A stretch of DNA of 64,000 nt from Acidimicrobiia bacterium (GTDB lineage: Bacteria; Actinomycetota; Acidimicrobiia; Acidimicrobiales; Aldehydirespiratoraceae), in NCBI GenBank assembly GCA_022820805.1, contig JAJEEV010000027.1, positions 1 through 64,000 of the forward strand, written 5' to 3'. Below, in pieces: positions 52,256-62,185 of this stretch. The position numbers were made by a program, and so were the translations under genes. Below the pieces are notes generated by a model, which saw only the letters and a list, made by a program, of their open reading frames with translations, did no database searches and had not been told where the DNA came from. Within the stretch, counting starts at the first letter, position 1, and every line of letters begins with the position of its first letter.

Positions 52256-53944
52256 CTACCCGCTCGGGCCCTTGCCGGCCCGGTAGAACTCCACCGGCTC
52301 AGCCGGCAGTGGCGTGTCGCCGCGTATCAGGTCGGCGGCCTTCTCGGCCAGCATCATCACCGGCGCGTAGATGTTGCCGTTGGTCACGTACGGCATCGAT
52401 GAGGCGTCCACGACCCGCAGCCCCGTGGTGCCGTGGACCTCCAGCGTGTCGGGGTGAATGGCGCTGTCGTCGCCCAGGCCCATGCGGGCGGTGCAGGAGG
52501 GGTGCAGCGCGGTCTCCGCGTCGCGGCGCACCCAGTCGAGGATCTCGTCGTCGGTGCTCACCGCAGGACCGGGCGACACCTCGCCGCCGTTGAAGGCTTC
52601 CATGGCCGGCTGGTTGAGGATGTGGCGGGCGTGTCGCACCGCCTCCGCCCACTCGCGGCGGTCCTCGTCAGTAGACAGGTAGTTGAAGCGGAGCGCGGGC
52701 TTGGCCCGGGGGTCGGCGGAGGTGATCTGCACCGTCCCGCGCGAGTTGCTGTACATCGGCCCGACGTGCACCTGGTAGCCGTGGCCGCCCTCGGGCACCG
52801 TGCCGTCGTAGCGGACGGCGATGGGCAGGAAGTGGAACATCAGGTTCGGGTAGGCGACGTCGTCGTTGCTGCGGATGAAGCCGCCGGCCTCGAAGTGGTT
52901 GGTGGCGCCCGGGCCTCGGCGGGCCAGCCACTGCAGGCCGATCCAGGGCCGGCGCCACTTGGCCAGGTTGGGCTGCATCGACACCGGTTGCTTGCAGGCG
53001 TACTGCACGTACACCTCGAGGTGGTCCTGGAGGTTGGCGCCCACTGCGGGCACGTCGGCGACGACGTCGATGCCGTGGCTGCGCAGCAGGTCGGCCGGGC
53101 CCACGCCGGACAGCTGCAGCAGCTGCGGCGAGTTGATGGAGCCGCCGCAGCAGATCACCTCGCCTGCCTGCGCGGTGCGGGTCTTCCCGCCCCTGGTGTA
53201 GGTGACGCCGGTGGCCCGGGTGCCGTCGAATCCGATCTTGGTGGTGAGAGCCCGGGTGACCAGGTGCAGGTTCGGGCGGCGCAGCACCGGGTGCAGGTAG
53301 GCCCGGGCCGCGCTCAGTCGCCGGCCCCGGTGGACGTTGCGGTCGAAGGCCGCGAAGCCCTCCTGGCGGTAGCCGTTGACGTCGGTGGTTCGGGGGTGCC
53401 CGGCCTGCTCGGTGGCCGCCAGGAAGGCCTCGAACAGCGGGTTGAGGGCCGGGCCCCGCTCCAGCACGAGAGGACCTTGGCTGCCCCGGTAGAGGCCGCG
53501 GGTGCTCTCGGGGCCGCTGTGGTCGTCGCCGGCCAGGCAGGCCTCCATGCGCTTGAAGTACGGCAGGCAGTGGGCGTAGTCCCAGTCCTGCATCCCCTCG
53601 TCGGCGGCCCAGCGCTCGTAGTCGAGGGGGTTGCCCCGCTGGAAGATCATGCCGTTGATGCTCGAGGACCCGCCCAGGACCTTGCCCCGGGCGTGGTAGA
53701 CGCGGCGGCCTCCCATGTGGGGCTCGGGCTCGGAGGTGTACTGCCAGTCGTAGAAGCGGTTGCCGATGGGGAACGACAGCGCCGCGGGCATGTGGATGTA
53801 GACGTCGAAGCGCCAGTCCCGCCGGCCCGCCTCCAGCACCAGCACCGACGTCGCCGGGTCGGCGCTGAGCCGGTTGGCCAGCGCGCAACCGGCCGAGCCG
53901 CCGCCCACGATCACGTAGTCATAGCGGCGGTCGTCGTCTGCCAT
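52256..53944 (-). CDS. GMC oxidoreductase, choline-dehydrogenase-like
   Basis: 562 aa from ATG 53944. FAD motif [17 protein letters not shown] (residues about 11-27), the [23 protein letters not shown] signature, and C-terminal HPSCTARMG followed by [20 protein letters not shown], which carries the Asn/His active-site region. BetA-type enzymes oxidise choline to betaine aldehyde; other alcohols are possible. The neighbouring dimethylglycine-type and Rieske genes favour choline/betaine use. Divergent from the GFA gene across 97 bp. Confidence 0.9.
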   Translation of the reverse strand: MADDDRRYDYVIVGGGSAGCALANRLSADPATSVLVLEAGRRDWRFDVYIHMPAALSFPIGNRFYDWQYTSEPEPHMGGRRVYHARGKVLGGSSSINGMIFQRGNPLDYERWAADEGMQDWDYAHCLPYFKRMEACLAGDDHSGPESTRGLYRGSQGPLVLERGPALNPLFEAFLAATEQAGHPRTTDVNGYRQEGFAAFDRNVHRGRRLSAARAYLHPVLRRPNLHLVTRALTTKIGFDGTRATGVTYTRGGKTRTAQAGEVICCGGSINSPQLLQLSGVGPADLLRSHGIDVVADVPAVGANLQDHLEVYVQYACKQPVSMQPNLAKWRRPWIGLQWLARRGPGATNHFEAGGFIRSNDDVAYPNLMFHFLPIAVRYDGTVPEGGHGYQVHVGPMYSNSRGTVQITSADPRAKPALRFNYLSTDEDRREWAEAVRHARHILNQPAMEAFNGGEVSPGPAVSTDDEILDWVRRDAETALHPSCTARMGLGDDSAIHPDTLEVHGTTGLRVVDASSMPYVTNGNIYAPVMMLAEKAADLIRGDTPLPAEPVEFYRAGKGPSG

Positions 53945-54041
53945 GGTCCCCTCGACAGTTCGCACCGGGGTTCCTGCTGGCCCCGTGCCGTGCAACAATC
54001 GCGACCCTACCGCTGCCGACCCCTACTGCGAAGGGACTGCC

Positions 54042-54479
54042 GTGAACGAGAACACCCGGTCCGGGCCCGGCGCTCCGCCCTCGGGCCACTGCCTGTGCGG
54101 TGCCGTGAGCTACGAGGTGCACGGCCCGATCCGCCCGGTGTGGAACTGCCATTGCTGGCGCTGCCGCCGCTGGACCGGCCACTTCATGGCCGCGTCGGGG
54201 TGCAAGCGCTCCGATCTGAGGCTCCTGTCCGACGCCACTTTGGCCTGGCACTACCCCGCCGACGATCCCAACGTGGCCTACGGCTTCTGCCGGGAGTGCG
54301 GCGCATCGCTGTTCTGGAAGGTGATCGAGGGACCGGCGGACCAGATCGACGGCATCGCCATCTGCGCAGGCACCCTGGACCTGCCCACCGGGGTGTCCAC
54401 CGAACGGGCCCTGTTCGTCGACGACGTCTCCGACTACCACACCCTCGACCCGGACGTGCCCTCCTGGAGCCGCGAGTAG
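54042..54479 (+). CDS. GFA-family (glutathione-dependent formaldehyde-activating-like) protein
   Basis: 145 aa, GTG 54042 with AAGGGACTG upstream. Zn-binding Cys sites: GHCLCGAVSYEV, NCHCWRCRRWTG and FCRECGASLFW. The family contains Gfa but most members have no proven role. Sitting among demethylating genes that release formaldehyde, a C1-related role is attractive but unproven. Confidence 0.87.
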   Translation: MNENTRSGPGAPPSGHCLCGAVSYEVHGPIRPVWNCHCWRCRRWTGHFMAASGCKRSDLRLLSDATLAWHYPADDPNVAYGFCRECGASLFWKVIEGPADQIDGIAICAGTLDLPTGVSTERALFVDDVSDYHTLDPDVPSWSRE

Positions 54480-54530
54480 CGTCTACGGATCCGTCCGAGG
54501 TCGACAGTCCAGCAGGGCCTGATCAAACAC

Positions 54531-56492
54531 TTGTCCAAGGCTCGCGTTCTGAGGCTTGCGGTGGTGGCGGTCGCCGCGGTGGGGGTGGCCATCGGGGTCG
54601 TGGCCGGTTGCAGCGCCGACGACGACCTCGCCCCGGTCCCCGCCATCACGGCCGACCAGCCGGCAGCCCCCGATCCGGAGTCGGGGCTCGAACCCGAACC
54701 GGACCTGTCCGGCGCAGCGACCCTCACCGATCCGGAGCCGGCCGCCGGCGAGCCCGATGCCCTTGACACGGAGCCCGACGGGCCGGAGTCTGACACCGCC
54801 AGCGAGGAGCTTGCGCCCTCCCCGGCGACCCCCGTGCCTCAGATCACGTCCACAGGCCCGGTGCTGGAGTGGACCGAGATCGATCCGGGCTTCGACAACC
54901 TCTTCAAACTCGAGTCGGTGGGCGACGGCCGGGTGATCGCCCGAGCGTGGAACGACGGCGACGGAGGGTTCTTCGGGCAGCGGGTCGTGGTCTCGGCGAA
55001 CGGCACGGACTGGACCGAGGTCCCAATGCCGGAGAACTTGTTCCCCGAGCAGGTCAACGTGTCCGCGGATCGCTGGGTCGTCACCGGCCGGCTGCCCGAT
55101 GTCGACCGAGCCGACATCGGTCCTGATCGGGTGTTCTTCAGCGACGATCGGGGCGCCACCTGGACTGAGGTGGCCATCGACATTCCGGCCGAGGCGTCGT
55201 CTCCGTACGCGGGACTGAGCCTCCGTGCATCGTCGGTGCTGGTGTCGGGCGAGCGCATCGTGGTGTCGCTGCTGACCTCTCCGAGCTTCGACGGTCAAGC
55301 GCTTCTCACCGATCTCGGTCTGCTGCCTCCCGGCAAGAAGGTGATCTTCAGCCTGCCCACCCCCGACGGGGTGTCATTCACGCTGATCGATGCCGATGCC
55401 CCGTACCCCTATTCCGACTTGACTTCCACAGCGTTCAGCCTCACCGCCGTCTACGGCGCCCTCGTCTTCACCGATGAGCATGACCTGGCCTACGACGAGC
55501 TGGATCTGACCTACGACGAGGTCGGCCTCACCTTCGACGAGATGTTCGACCTGGCCAACCCGTTCGATGTCCTGCAAACCCGCTTCTATGTGAGCGACGG
55601 TGCGTCCGGGGAGGTGGCAGCCAGCTTCGACGGCCTGATCTCGTCGGGTGCGGCCACCGGTGATGGATTCACGCTGATGGCGGTCGATGACTCGGGCGGA
55701 ACCGTTCTCAGCTCGCCTGACGGGCTTGCGTGGAGCGAGGGACCGTCGCTCGGACCCGACTTCTTCGCCGGGACGGTCGCGGCCGACGGCACCACCTGGA
55801 CGGTGACATCCGGCGCCGGGCCGTCGTTCGCGGTTCAGCGGGCAACCCCTGGCCAGAGGCTGGCGACGGTTGCGGCTCTTGACGGCTTCAGTGACCTCGG
55901 GCTCCTGGTGGTGGGCCCAGCCGGCCTCGTCCTCATCGCGACGGCACAGGACATCCCGTCCGGGATCAGCAACGAGCCAGTCGTGACCCGGGTCGACAGA
56001 GACGGATACGAACTCCGCTACAACGAGCCCGAGGGTGGCCTCACGATGTGGGATCTCGCCGATGGCGCCGCCGTCTATGTCTTCGGTCCCGAGGACCTAC
56101 GGACGGACATCCTTCCCGACGGGGTCCGTCAGGTCGATGACGGCCCGTCGATCGCGCTGGTGTTCGAGGATCCCGACACCGGCGAGGACCTCGTCACGTT
56201 CACCGCCGACGACCTTGCCTTCCTGTTCGGGATGGCGTCGGCCCAGTTGGACACGGCCCCCGGCGACGAGCCCGAGCGGCCGCTGCAGTGGGTGGGATGG
56301 TCACCCGACGGCGACCGGTGGGGCTGGGAGAGCCTGGCCGACGCCTTCGGGATCGACGACTCCACGATATGGGCCGAGTTCGCCGTAGGCCGGGACTTCA
56401 TCGTCGCCCGCGTGGCCAGCTGGGAGACCAGCGATCCCGCCGCCGTCAGTGGCGCACAACCAACCCGCTGGTTCCTAGCCACAGTCCCCTAG
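54531..56492 (+). CDS. Large secreted lipoprotein, beta-propeller-like, unknown function
   Basis: 653 aa with a TTG start at 54531 in front of KARVLRLAVVAVAAVGVAIG and lipobox VVAGC. A Pro/Glu/Asp-rich linker (about 35-100) leads to repeats of sheet-like segments containing 'S.DG..WTEV' (NGTDWTEV, RGATWTEV, SPDGLAWSEG, SPDGDRWGWE), reminiscent of BNR/sialidase-type propellers. An acidic run with tandem TYDE-like units lies near 320-345. Exported and lipid-anchored; function unknown. Confidence 0.7.
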   Translation: MSKARVLRLAVVAVAAVGVAIGVVAGCSADDDLAPVPAITADQPAAPDPESGLEPEPDLSGAATLTDPEPAAGEPDALDTEPDGPESDTASEELAPSPATPVPQITSTGPVLEWTEIDPGFDNLFKLESVGDGRVIARAWNDGDGGFFGQRVVVSANGTDWTEVPMPENLFPEQVNVSADRWVVTGRLPDVDRADIGPDRVFFSDDRGATWTEVAIDIPAEASSPYAGLSLRASSVLVSGERIVVSLLTSPSFDGQALLTDLGLLPPGKKVIFSLPTPDGVSFTLIDADAPYPYSDLTSTAFSLTAVYGALVFTDEHDLAYDELDLTYDEVGLTFDEMFDLANPFDVLQTRFYVSDGASGEVAASFDGLISSGAATGDGFTLMAVDDSGGTVLSSPDGLAWSEGPSLGPDFFAGTVAADGTTWTVTSGAGPSFAVQRATPGQRLATVAALDGFSDLGLLVVGPAGLVLIATAQDIPSGISNEPVVTRVDRDGYELRYNEPEGGLTMWDLADGAAVYVFGPEDLRTDILPDGVRQVDDGPSIALVFEDPDTGEDLVTFTADDLAFLFGMASAQLDTAPGDEPERPLQWVGWSPDGDRWGWESLADAFGIDDSTIWAEFAVGRDFIVARVASWETSDPAAVSGAQPTRWFLATVP

Positions 56493-56549
56493 ACGCGAGG
56501 CTTGACGCATCCGGGCCATTGCGTTGCGCTGCCGGCGGGCGCGGAGCCG

Positions 56550-59102
56550 TCAGGATCTCATGCGGGTGGCTTCGGGGTCCCAGAGGCAGCCCTCCACCAG
56601 CTTGGCGGGGCGGCGGGTTCCGATTATCTCGATCTCGAACGGGCCGGCCGACTCGGCCAGCTCGGCGGGGACGTAGCCCATGGCCACCGACACCTCGCTG
56701 TGGTGGGCGTAGCCGCCGGAGGTGACCCAACCGACCACCTGGCCGTCGTGCCATACCGGCTCGTCGCCGACCACGTCGACCGCGTCAGGCCCGGTGCCCA
56801 CGTCAACCGTCCAGGTGCGCAGGCGCATGCCCGCCCCCGGCTTCCCGCCCGGCGGACCCCCCTCGCCGTACTTGGCGGCCAGGGCGTCGCGACCGATGAA
56901 GTCCTTCCCCATGCGAACGAAGCGGCCCAGGTCGGCCTCGAACGGGTCGTAGATGGGCCGGTACTCGCGCAGCCACGACCCGAAGCCCTTCTCCAGGCGC
57001 AGCGAGTTCAGGGCGTGCAGGCCGAACAGCTCCAGCCCGTGCGCAGCCCCGACCGACCGCAGCAGGTCGAACACGTAGCGCTGGTACCTCGCCGGCATCC
57101 ACAGCTCGTAGCCCAGGTCGCCGGTGAAGCTGATCCGCCCGCACCACACCGGGGCCAGGCCTGCGCTCATCTCCGTGAAGGCCATGAACCGCATCCCGTG
57201 GGCGGACACATCGACGTCGGCCACCTCCTCCAGCAGCGCCCGCGCCGCCGGACCGGCGACGGCCAGGCCGCACAGCTCCGCCCCCAGCGTCCGGTAGCGC
57301 ACCGAGCCGCCCGAAGGCAGGTGGGCGTCGAACCAGCGCTCGTAATAGCGCTCCGCGATCCCCGAGCCGAACACCACGAACCGCTCGCCGTCGCGCACGT
57401 TGCCGGTCGTCCCGCCCACCACCGTTCGCACCGGACCCTCGGCTCGCCCCGGCGCAGCCGGCAGGCACGCCACCGTCAGGTCGCCGGCCAAGTTGCCGGC
57501 CGGGTTGGTCATCGGGGTGAGCGCCATCCGGCCCGGCACCGGGATCCGTCCGGCCAGCAGGCGGTCGAGCCAACCCCGAGCGCCCGGCCCTTCCACCAGG
57601 AACTTCGCGAAGCCGGTGGTCTCCATCAGGCCTACGCCGGCCCGCACGGCCAGGGTCTCGGCCCGCACCCGGTCCCAGGCGTTGGAGCGGCCGAAGGTCA
57701 CCTCCTCCACCGGCTCCAGTCCCGGCTCCTGGAACCACAGCGACGACTCGAGCCCGAAAACGTCGCCCCACACCGCGTTGGCCTCCACCAGCCGGTCGTG
57801 GATGGGCGACGTCTGCACGCCCCGACCCTCGGGCAGGAACTCGTTGGGGAACGTGATCCGGAACCGGCGGGCGTAGTTCTCGCGCACCTTGACGCTGGTG
57901 TAGGCGAGCGTGGTGTAGTCGCCGAAGCGGGCCACGTCCATGGCCCACACATCCGCCCCGGGATCATCCTCCACAATCCAGTTGGCCACCGCCAGCCCTA
58001 CCCCGCCGCACTGCGAGAGCCCGGCCATCACCCCGCACGCCGTCCAGTAGCCCGGCAGTCCCCGCACCGGGCCGATCAGCGGGTTGCCGTCGGGGGCGAA
58101 CGTGAACGGACCGTTCACCACCCGCTGTATCCCCGCATTGGCCAGCACCGGGAAATGAGCGAAGGCGACCTCCAGCGACGGCGAGATGCGGTCCAGGTCG
58201 GGGGCCAGCAGCTTCATGGAGAAGTCCCACGGCGTCTCGCGGGGCGCCCAGGGCAGGCAGGCCTGCTCGTAGGTGCCCAGCAGCATCCCCTGGCCCTCCT
58301 GCCGGGTGTAGAGCTCGCCGCCGAAGTCGATCATGTGCCTGAGCCGCCGGCCCGTGCTGCGGTTGTACTCGATCACCTCCTCGAGGGGCTCGGTCACCAG
58401 GTAGGTGTGCTCCATGGCCAGCACCGGCAACTCCAGCCCCGCCATGCGACCGACCTCGCGGGCCCACAGGCCCCCGCAGTTCACGACGTGCTCGCAGTCG
58501 ATCGCGCCCAGGTCCTCGCCGCTGGCGGTGTCGTAGACCACCACCCGCCAGCCCCCGCCGGCCCGGCGCTCGATGGCCCGGGCCCAGCAGTTGCGGTACA
58601 CCTCGGCGCCCGCCAGCCGGGCCGCCTTGGCGAAGGCGTGGGTCACCCCGGCCGGATCGACGTGGCCCTCATGGGCGTCGAGCATCGCTCCCACGAAGTG
58701 CTTGGGGTCGATCAAGGGCACCATCTCGGCGACCTCGGCGATCGACACCATCTCGGTCTGCATGCCGAGGTAGCGGCCCCGGGCATGGGTCATCCGCAGC
58801 CAGTCGAGCCGCTCGGGGGTGTCGGCCAGCATGATCCCGCCCGGCATGTGGATGCCGCAGTCCTGGCCGGAGATCCGCTCGATCTCGGCGTACAGCTCCA
58901 TCGTGTAGCGCTGGAGCCGGGCCACGTTGGGATCGCCGTTGAGGGTGTGCATGCCGCCCGCGCTGTGCCAGGTGGATCCGGCCGTGAGCTCGGTGCGCTC
59001 CACCAGCACCACGTCGGACCAGCCCGCCTTGGTGAGGTGGTAGAGGACGCTGGCCCCGATCACTCCCCCGCCGACCACCACCACCCGCGCCTGGGTCTTC
59101 AT
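56550..59102 (-). CDS. Dimethylglycine/sarcosine dehydrogenase-like FAD + GcvT fusion
   Basis: 850 aa from ATG 59102. The FAD-binding DAO domain (VVVGGGVIGASVLYHL, 7-22; GSTWHSAGG with H46 in the position used for covalent FAD in this family) ends near 400. It is followed by an aminomethyltransferase (GcvT) domain and its C-terminal barrel to 850. Oxidatively demethylates dimethylglycine or sarcosine and passes the C1 unit to tetrahydrofolate. It lies 31 bp after the Rieske gene on the same strand, fitting stepwise betaine breakdown. Confidence 0.92.
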   Translation of the reverse strand: MKTQARVVVVGGGVIGASVLYHLTKAGWSDVVLVERTELTAGSTWHSAGGMHTLNGDPNVARLQRYTMELYAEIERISGQDCGIHMPGGIMLADTPERLDWLRMTHARGRYLGMQTEMVSIAEVAEMVPLIDPKHFVGAMLDAHEGHVDPAGVTHAFAKAARLAGAEVYRNCWARAIERRAGGGWRVVVYDTASGEDLGAIDCEHVVNCGGLWAREVGRMAGLELPVLAMEHTYLVTEPLEEVIEYNRSTGRRLRHMIDFGGELYTRQEGQGMLLGTYEQACLPWAPRETPWDFSMKLLAPDLDRISPSLEVAFAHFPVLANAGIQRVVNGPFTFAPDGNPLIGPVRGLPGYWTACGVMAGLSQCGGVGLAVANWIVEDDPGADVWAMDVARFGDYTTLAYTSVKVRENYARRFRITFPNEFLPEGRGVQTSPIHDRLVEANAVWGDVFGLESSLWFQEPGLEPVEEVTFGRSNAWDRVRAETLAVRAGVGLMETTGFAKFLVEGPGARGWLDRLLAGRIPVPGRMALTPMTNPAGNLAGDLTVACLPAAPGRAEGPVRTVVGGTTGNVRDGERFVVFGSGIAERYYERWFDAHLPSGGSVRYRTLGAELCGLAVAGPAARALLEEVADVDVSAHGMRFMAFTEMSAGLAPVWCGRISFTGDLGYELWMPARYQRYVFDLLRSVGAAHGLELFGLHALNSLRLEKGFGSWLREYRPIYDPFEADLGRFVRMGKDFIGRDALAAKYGEGGPPGGKPGAGMRLRTWTVDVGTGPDAVDVVGDEPVWHDGQVVGWVTSGGYAHHSEVSVAMGYVPAELAESAGPFEIEIIGTRRPAKLVEGCLWDPEATRMRS

Positions 59103-59133
59103 CCGAGTCTCTCCCGGAGCCGGCGCGCGCCGA

Positions 59134-60411
59134 TCAGTCCGTGCTCGACCAGCGGCGGGCGTCGATGGCGGGCAGAGCGGGGTTCGGCCCGCAGCCGTAG
59201 CGCTCGGCGTCCTCGGGGCCGTCCCCACCTGGCACGGTCAACCCGGTGGCCAACGAGTCCGCAGTCATGCAGTCGGCCACCATGTTGTGGAAGCGGTGCA
59301 GCGGCTCCTCGAAGCGGGGCGACAGCGGCCCGGGCGGTGCCGCTCCGAGGGCCAGCCCCCGCTGGGACCGCTCGCAGATGTCGATGTCCTCGTTGTTGAC
59401 CTCGATCCAGAACTTGCGGGTGGCCTCGAAGGCGTCGCCGACGGTGTCGGGATCGGTGGTGGGCGGGAACAGGAACGTGCAGTGCTCGCGGGTGGCTCCC
59501 GCCGACAGCGGCTCCAGGCGCATCACGAAGGCATGGCTGGGAAGCACGGCCAGTGTCAGGTTGGGAAACACGGCCACGAACCGGCCGCTGACCGAGTCGG
59601 ACCCGTCCAGCCCCGACGCCGGGGGCAGCACGAGCCAGTCGTCGCGCTCGTCGCCCGACACCGGCGTGGTGGTCTGACCGCAGTACAGGCCCGGCCCCTG
59701 GTAGCGGTAGTGGTCCCGAACCCGCGACACTTTGGCCAGCTCGGGATGGACCCATGCCAGGTGGTAGTACTCCTGGAAGTTCTCGGTGATCAGCTTCCAG
59801 TTGGCGGCCACGTCGAAGCTGCACTTCTCGTGGACGTACCAGCCTTCGAAGCCGTAGCCGGCCATCCGCTCGGGCAGGTCGCCCAGCCACTCGGCCAGAG
59901 GCGGCGTCTGCTCGTCCAGGCAGGCGAACACCTGGAAGCCCCATGTCTCCACCCGCACCGGCAGCAAGGACAGCTCGGCCGGGTCGAAGCCGGGTCGCGG
60001 CACCTCGTCGAACAGCGGGGTCGCCAGCAGCGTCCCGTCGAGGCCGTATCCCCAACGGTGGTAGGGGCAGCGGATCATCCGCGACACCGAGCAGTCCTCC
60101 GACGCCAGCTCCGTCCCCCGGTGGCGGCACGAGTTGACGAAGCCCCGCAGCACCCCGTCATGGCCCCGGACGATCAGCACGGACGTGCCGCCGACATCGC
60201 GCGCCAGCAGCCGCCCCGGCTCGGCCACCTCGGACCTGGAAGCCACCGCCACCCAGCCGCGGCCGAACAGCCGGCGCCGTTCGGTGTCGAAGAACTCCTC
60301 GCCGGTGTAGGCCACCGGCGGCAGGCCGCCGGCCTGCTCCAGGAGCCTGCGGGTCCCGGACCAGAAGTCCTCGGATGTGGGGCTCGGCCCCCCGTCCCCT
60401 GCACGCCTCAT
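59134..60411 (-). CDS. Rieske aromatic-ring-hydroxylating-type oxygenase, likely quaternary-amine demethylase
   Basis: 425 aa. The Rieske cluster is CRHRG (C95, H97) and CPYHRW (C115, H118). The mononuclear iron site has NFQEYYHLAWVHPEL (H217, H222) and a late Asp in NNEDIDICERSQRG. Length and motifs fit the GbcA/stachydrine-demethylase group, which strips a methyl from glycine betaine or proline betaine as formaldehyde. The partner reductase (GbcB type) is not in the window. Neighbours a DMGDH-like and an MttB-like gene. Confidence 0.88.
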   Translation of the reverse strand: MRRAGDGGPSPTSEDFWSGTRRLLEQAGGLPPVAYTGEEFFDTERRRLFGRGWVAVASRSEVAEPGRLLARDVGGTSVLIVRGHDGVLRGFVNSCRHRGTELASEDCSVSRMIRCPYHRWGYGLDGTLLATPLFDEVPRPGFDPAELSLLPVRVETWGFQVFACLDEQTPPLAEWLGDLPERMAGYGFEGWYVHEKCSFDVAANWKLITENFQEYYHLAWVHPELAKVSRVRDHYRYQGPGLYCGQTTTPVSGDERDDWLVLPPASGLDGSDSVSGRFVAVFPNLTLAVLPSHAFVMRLEPLSAGATREHCTFLFPPTTDPDTVGDAFEATRKFWIEVNNEDIDICERSQRGLALGAAPPGPLSPRFEEPLHRFHNMVADCMTADSLATGLTVPGGDGPEDAERYGCGPNPALPAIDARRWSSTD

Positions 60412-60479
60412 GGCGCGAAGTACACCACGACCGGCCGCCCGAGCGCAACGGCCTCACCGCCTCAACAGCGGGTAGGAGG

Positions 60480-62015
60480 CTAGAAGTCGGTGTCGACCCC
60501 GCCCTCGGCTATGCGGCGGTCGGTGAAGTCGTCCAACTCGGCCCGCACGTCGTCAGCGAGCGCGGGCGGCTCGTAGGCCGCCAGCAGCTCCCCCACCAGC
60601 CGCTCGGCATGGTCCAGCGCGGTCGGCGAGCCGGCCTCGGCCCAGGACTCGTAGTTGCGCCAGTCAGACACCATCGGCTTGAAGAAGGCGTCGCGGTAGC
60701 GGGCCAGCGTGTGGGCCGTGCCGAAGAAGTGGCCGCCCGGGCCGACCTCGGCGATGGCCTCCACCGCCAGCGAGTCGGCGTCGGTGGCCAGCGGCTCGAG
60801 GAAGGCCCCCACCATGCCGAGCATGTCGGCGTCGATGACCATCTTCTCGAAGCAGGCCTGCAAGCCGCCCTCCATCCAGCCCGCGCCGTGCATCACCATG
60901 TGGGCCCCGCCCATTACCGTCGCCCACAGCGAGAACACGCTCTCGTAGGCGGCTTGGGCGTCCACCGCGTTGGCCGCGCAGGCGTTGGAGGATCGGTACG
61001 GGATGCCGTAGCGGCGGGCGAGCTGGCCCCCCAGCAGCACGGCCTTCATGTACTCGGGGGTGCCGAAGGCCGGTGCGCCCGACTGCATGTCGACGTTGGA
61101 GGTGAATCCGCCGTAGATCACCGGCGCGCCCTTGCGCACCAGCTGGCAGAAGGCCATCCCGGCCAGGGCCTCGGCGTTCTGCTGCACCACCGCACCGGCC
61201 ACCGTCACCGGTGCCATGGCCCCGGCCAGAGTGAACGGCGTTACCACCACCACCTGGTTGCGGGCCGAGTACTGCAGGATCCCCTCCAGCATGGGTGTGT
61301 CGAGCCGCAGGGGCGAGTTGCAGTTGATGACCGTGAAGATCGACGGCTCAGACTCGAGCTGCTCGTGACTGACGCCCCGCACGATGCGCACCATCTCCAG
61401 GCAGTCCTGGTTGCGCTGGGCGCCGAGGGAGTAGCAGTGGATGGCCTTGCGCGACAGCGTCAGCAGGTCGCGGGTGGTCACCAGATGGCGGACCGAGGAG
61501 TGGACATCGACCGGCTCGACCGGGTAGCCGCCGTGCATCGCCACCGCGTTGAGAACCTCGCTCAACATGACGAGCCTCCGGAAGTCCTGGTGGTTGCCGG
61601 TGCGGCGCCCGCCGGCCCGGTCGGCCACGTTCGGGGGGCTCGCCACCGCGGCGAAGGCCATGCTGCGCCCGCCCATGGGCAGGTGCCTGGCCGGGTCGGG
61701 GGCATGCAGAACGAACTCCGAGGGCGCCGAGGCCACCAGCTCGGTGACCATCTCGGGATCGAGACGGACCCGGTCCCCGTCCACGCCGGCGCCGGCGTCG
61801 GCCCACATCTGCCGGGCGGTGGGATGAAGGAAGTCCATCCCGGTGTCGCGCAGCACCGCCAGCGACGCCTCGTGGATGGCCTCCAGCTCGTCGTCGCTCA
61901 CCGCCGGCGTCGGTTCGAAGCCGCGCTCGTGCAACCGCCAGGACGGCTGGGCGGGCCCGCTCGGCTTGGCGGCGACGGACTCCCTGGGCCGGCGACGGCG
62001 GCGCTCGGTGGCCAT
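60480..62015 (-). CDS. MttB-superfamily methyltransferase, second paralogue
   Basis: 511 aa, no internal stop. The region aligned with the pyrrolysine loop reads YRSSNACAANAVDAQAAYES (about 338-357), different from the FRSGGQFTSSK form of the first paralogue, so it likely binds another substrate. No corrinoid carrier or activase sits beside it; it would have to share the set at 36.8-41.4 kb. 68 bp upstream of the Rieske gene and same strand, so probably in one operon with it and the DMGDH-like gene. Confidence 0.88.
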   Translation of the reverse strand: MATERRRRRPRESVAAKPSGPAQPSWRLHERGFEPTPAVSDDELEAIHEASLAVLRDTGMDFLHPTARQMWADAGAGVDGDRVRLDPEMVTELVASAPSEFVLHAPDPARHLPMGGRSMAFAAVASPPNVADRAGGRRTGNHQDFRRLVMLSEVLNAVAMHGGYPVEPVDVHSSVRHLVTTRDLLTLSRKAIHCYSLGAQRNQDCLEMVRIVRGVSHEQLESEPSIFTVINCNSPLRLDTPMLEGILQYSARNQVVVVTPFTLAGAMAPVTVAGAVVQQNAEALAGMAFCQLVRKGAPVIYGGFTSNVDMQSGAPAFGTPEYMKAVLLGGQLARRYGIPYRSSNACAANAVDAQAAYESVFSLWATVMGGAHMVMHGAGWMEGGLQACFEKMVIDADMLGMVGAFLEPLATDADSLAVEAIAEVGPGGHFFGTAHTLARYRDAFFKPMVSDWRNYESWAEAGSPTALDHAERLVGELLAAYEPPALADDVRAELDDFTDRRIAEGGVDTDF

Positions 62016-62185
62016 GGCCGCAGGCTAGTGCGCCGTCGGTTAGCCATCACGCCGTTGCACCAGCATAGTTGTCAGTGGATTTCAGGTGATGAAACTACAG
62101 GCTGAGCGGTCGGCGCCGGCCCGCGCACCGGTGCCCGGCCGCCTGAACTCGCGATCGAGCCTCGGAGGCAGCAGACTGGGGAACG

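Noticed and set aside
62080-62094. TTTCA-N5-TGAAA palindrome in the MttB/WGDGLP divergent region as an operator
   Set aside because: Arms are only 5 bp and do not extend; too weak to call as a feature.
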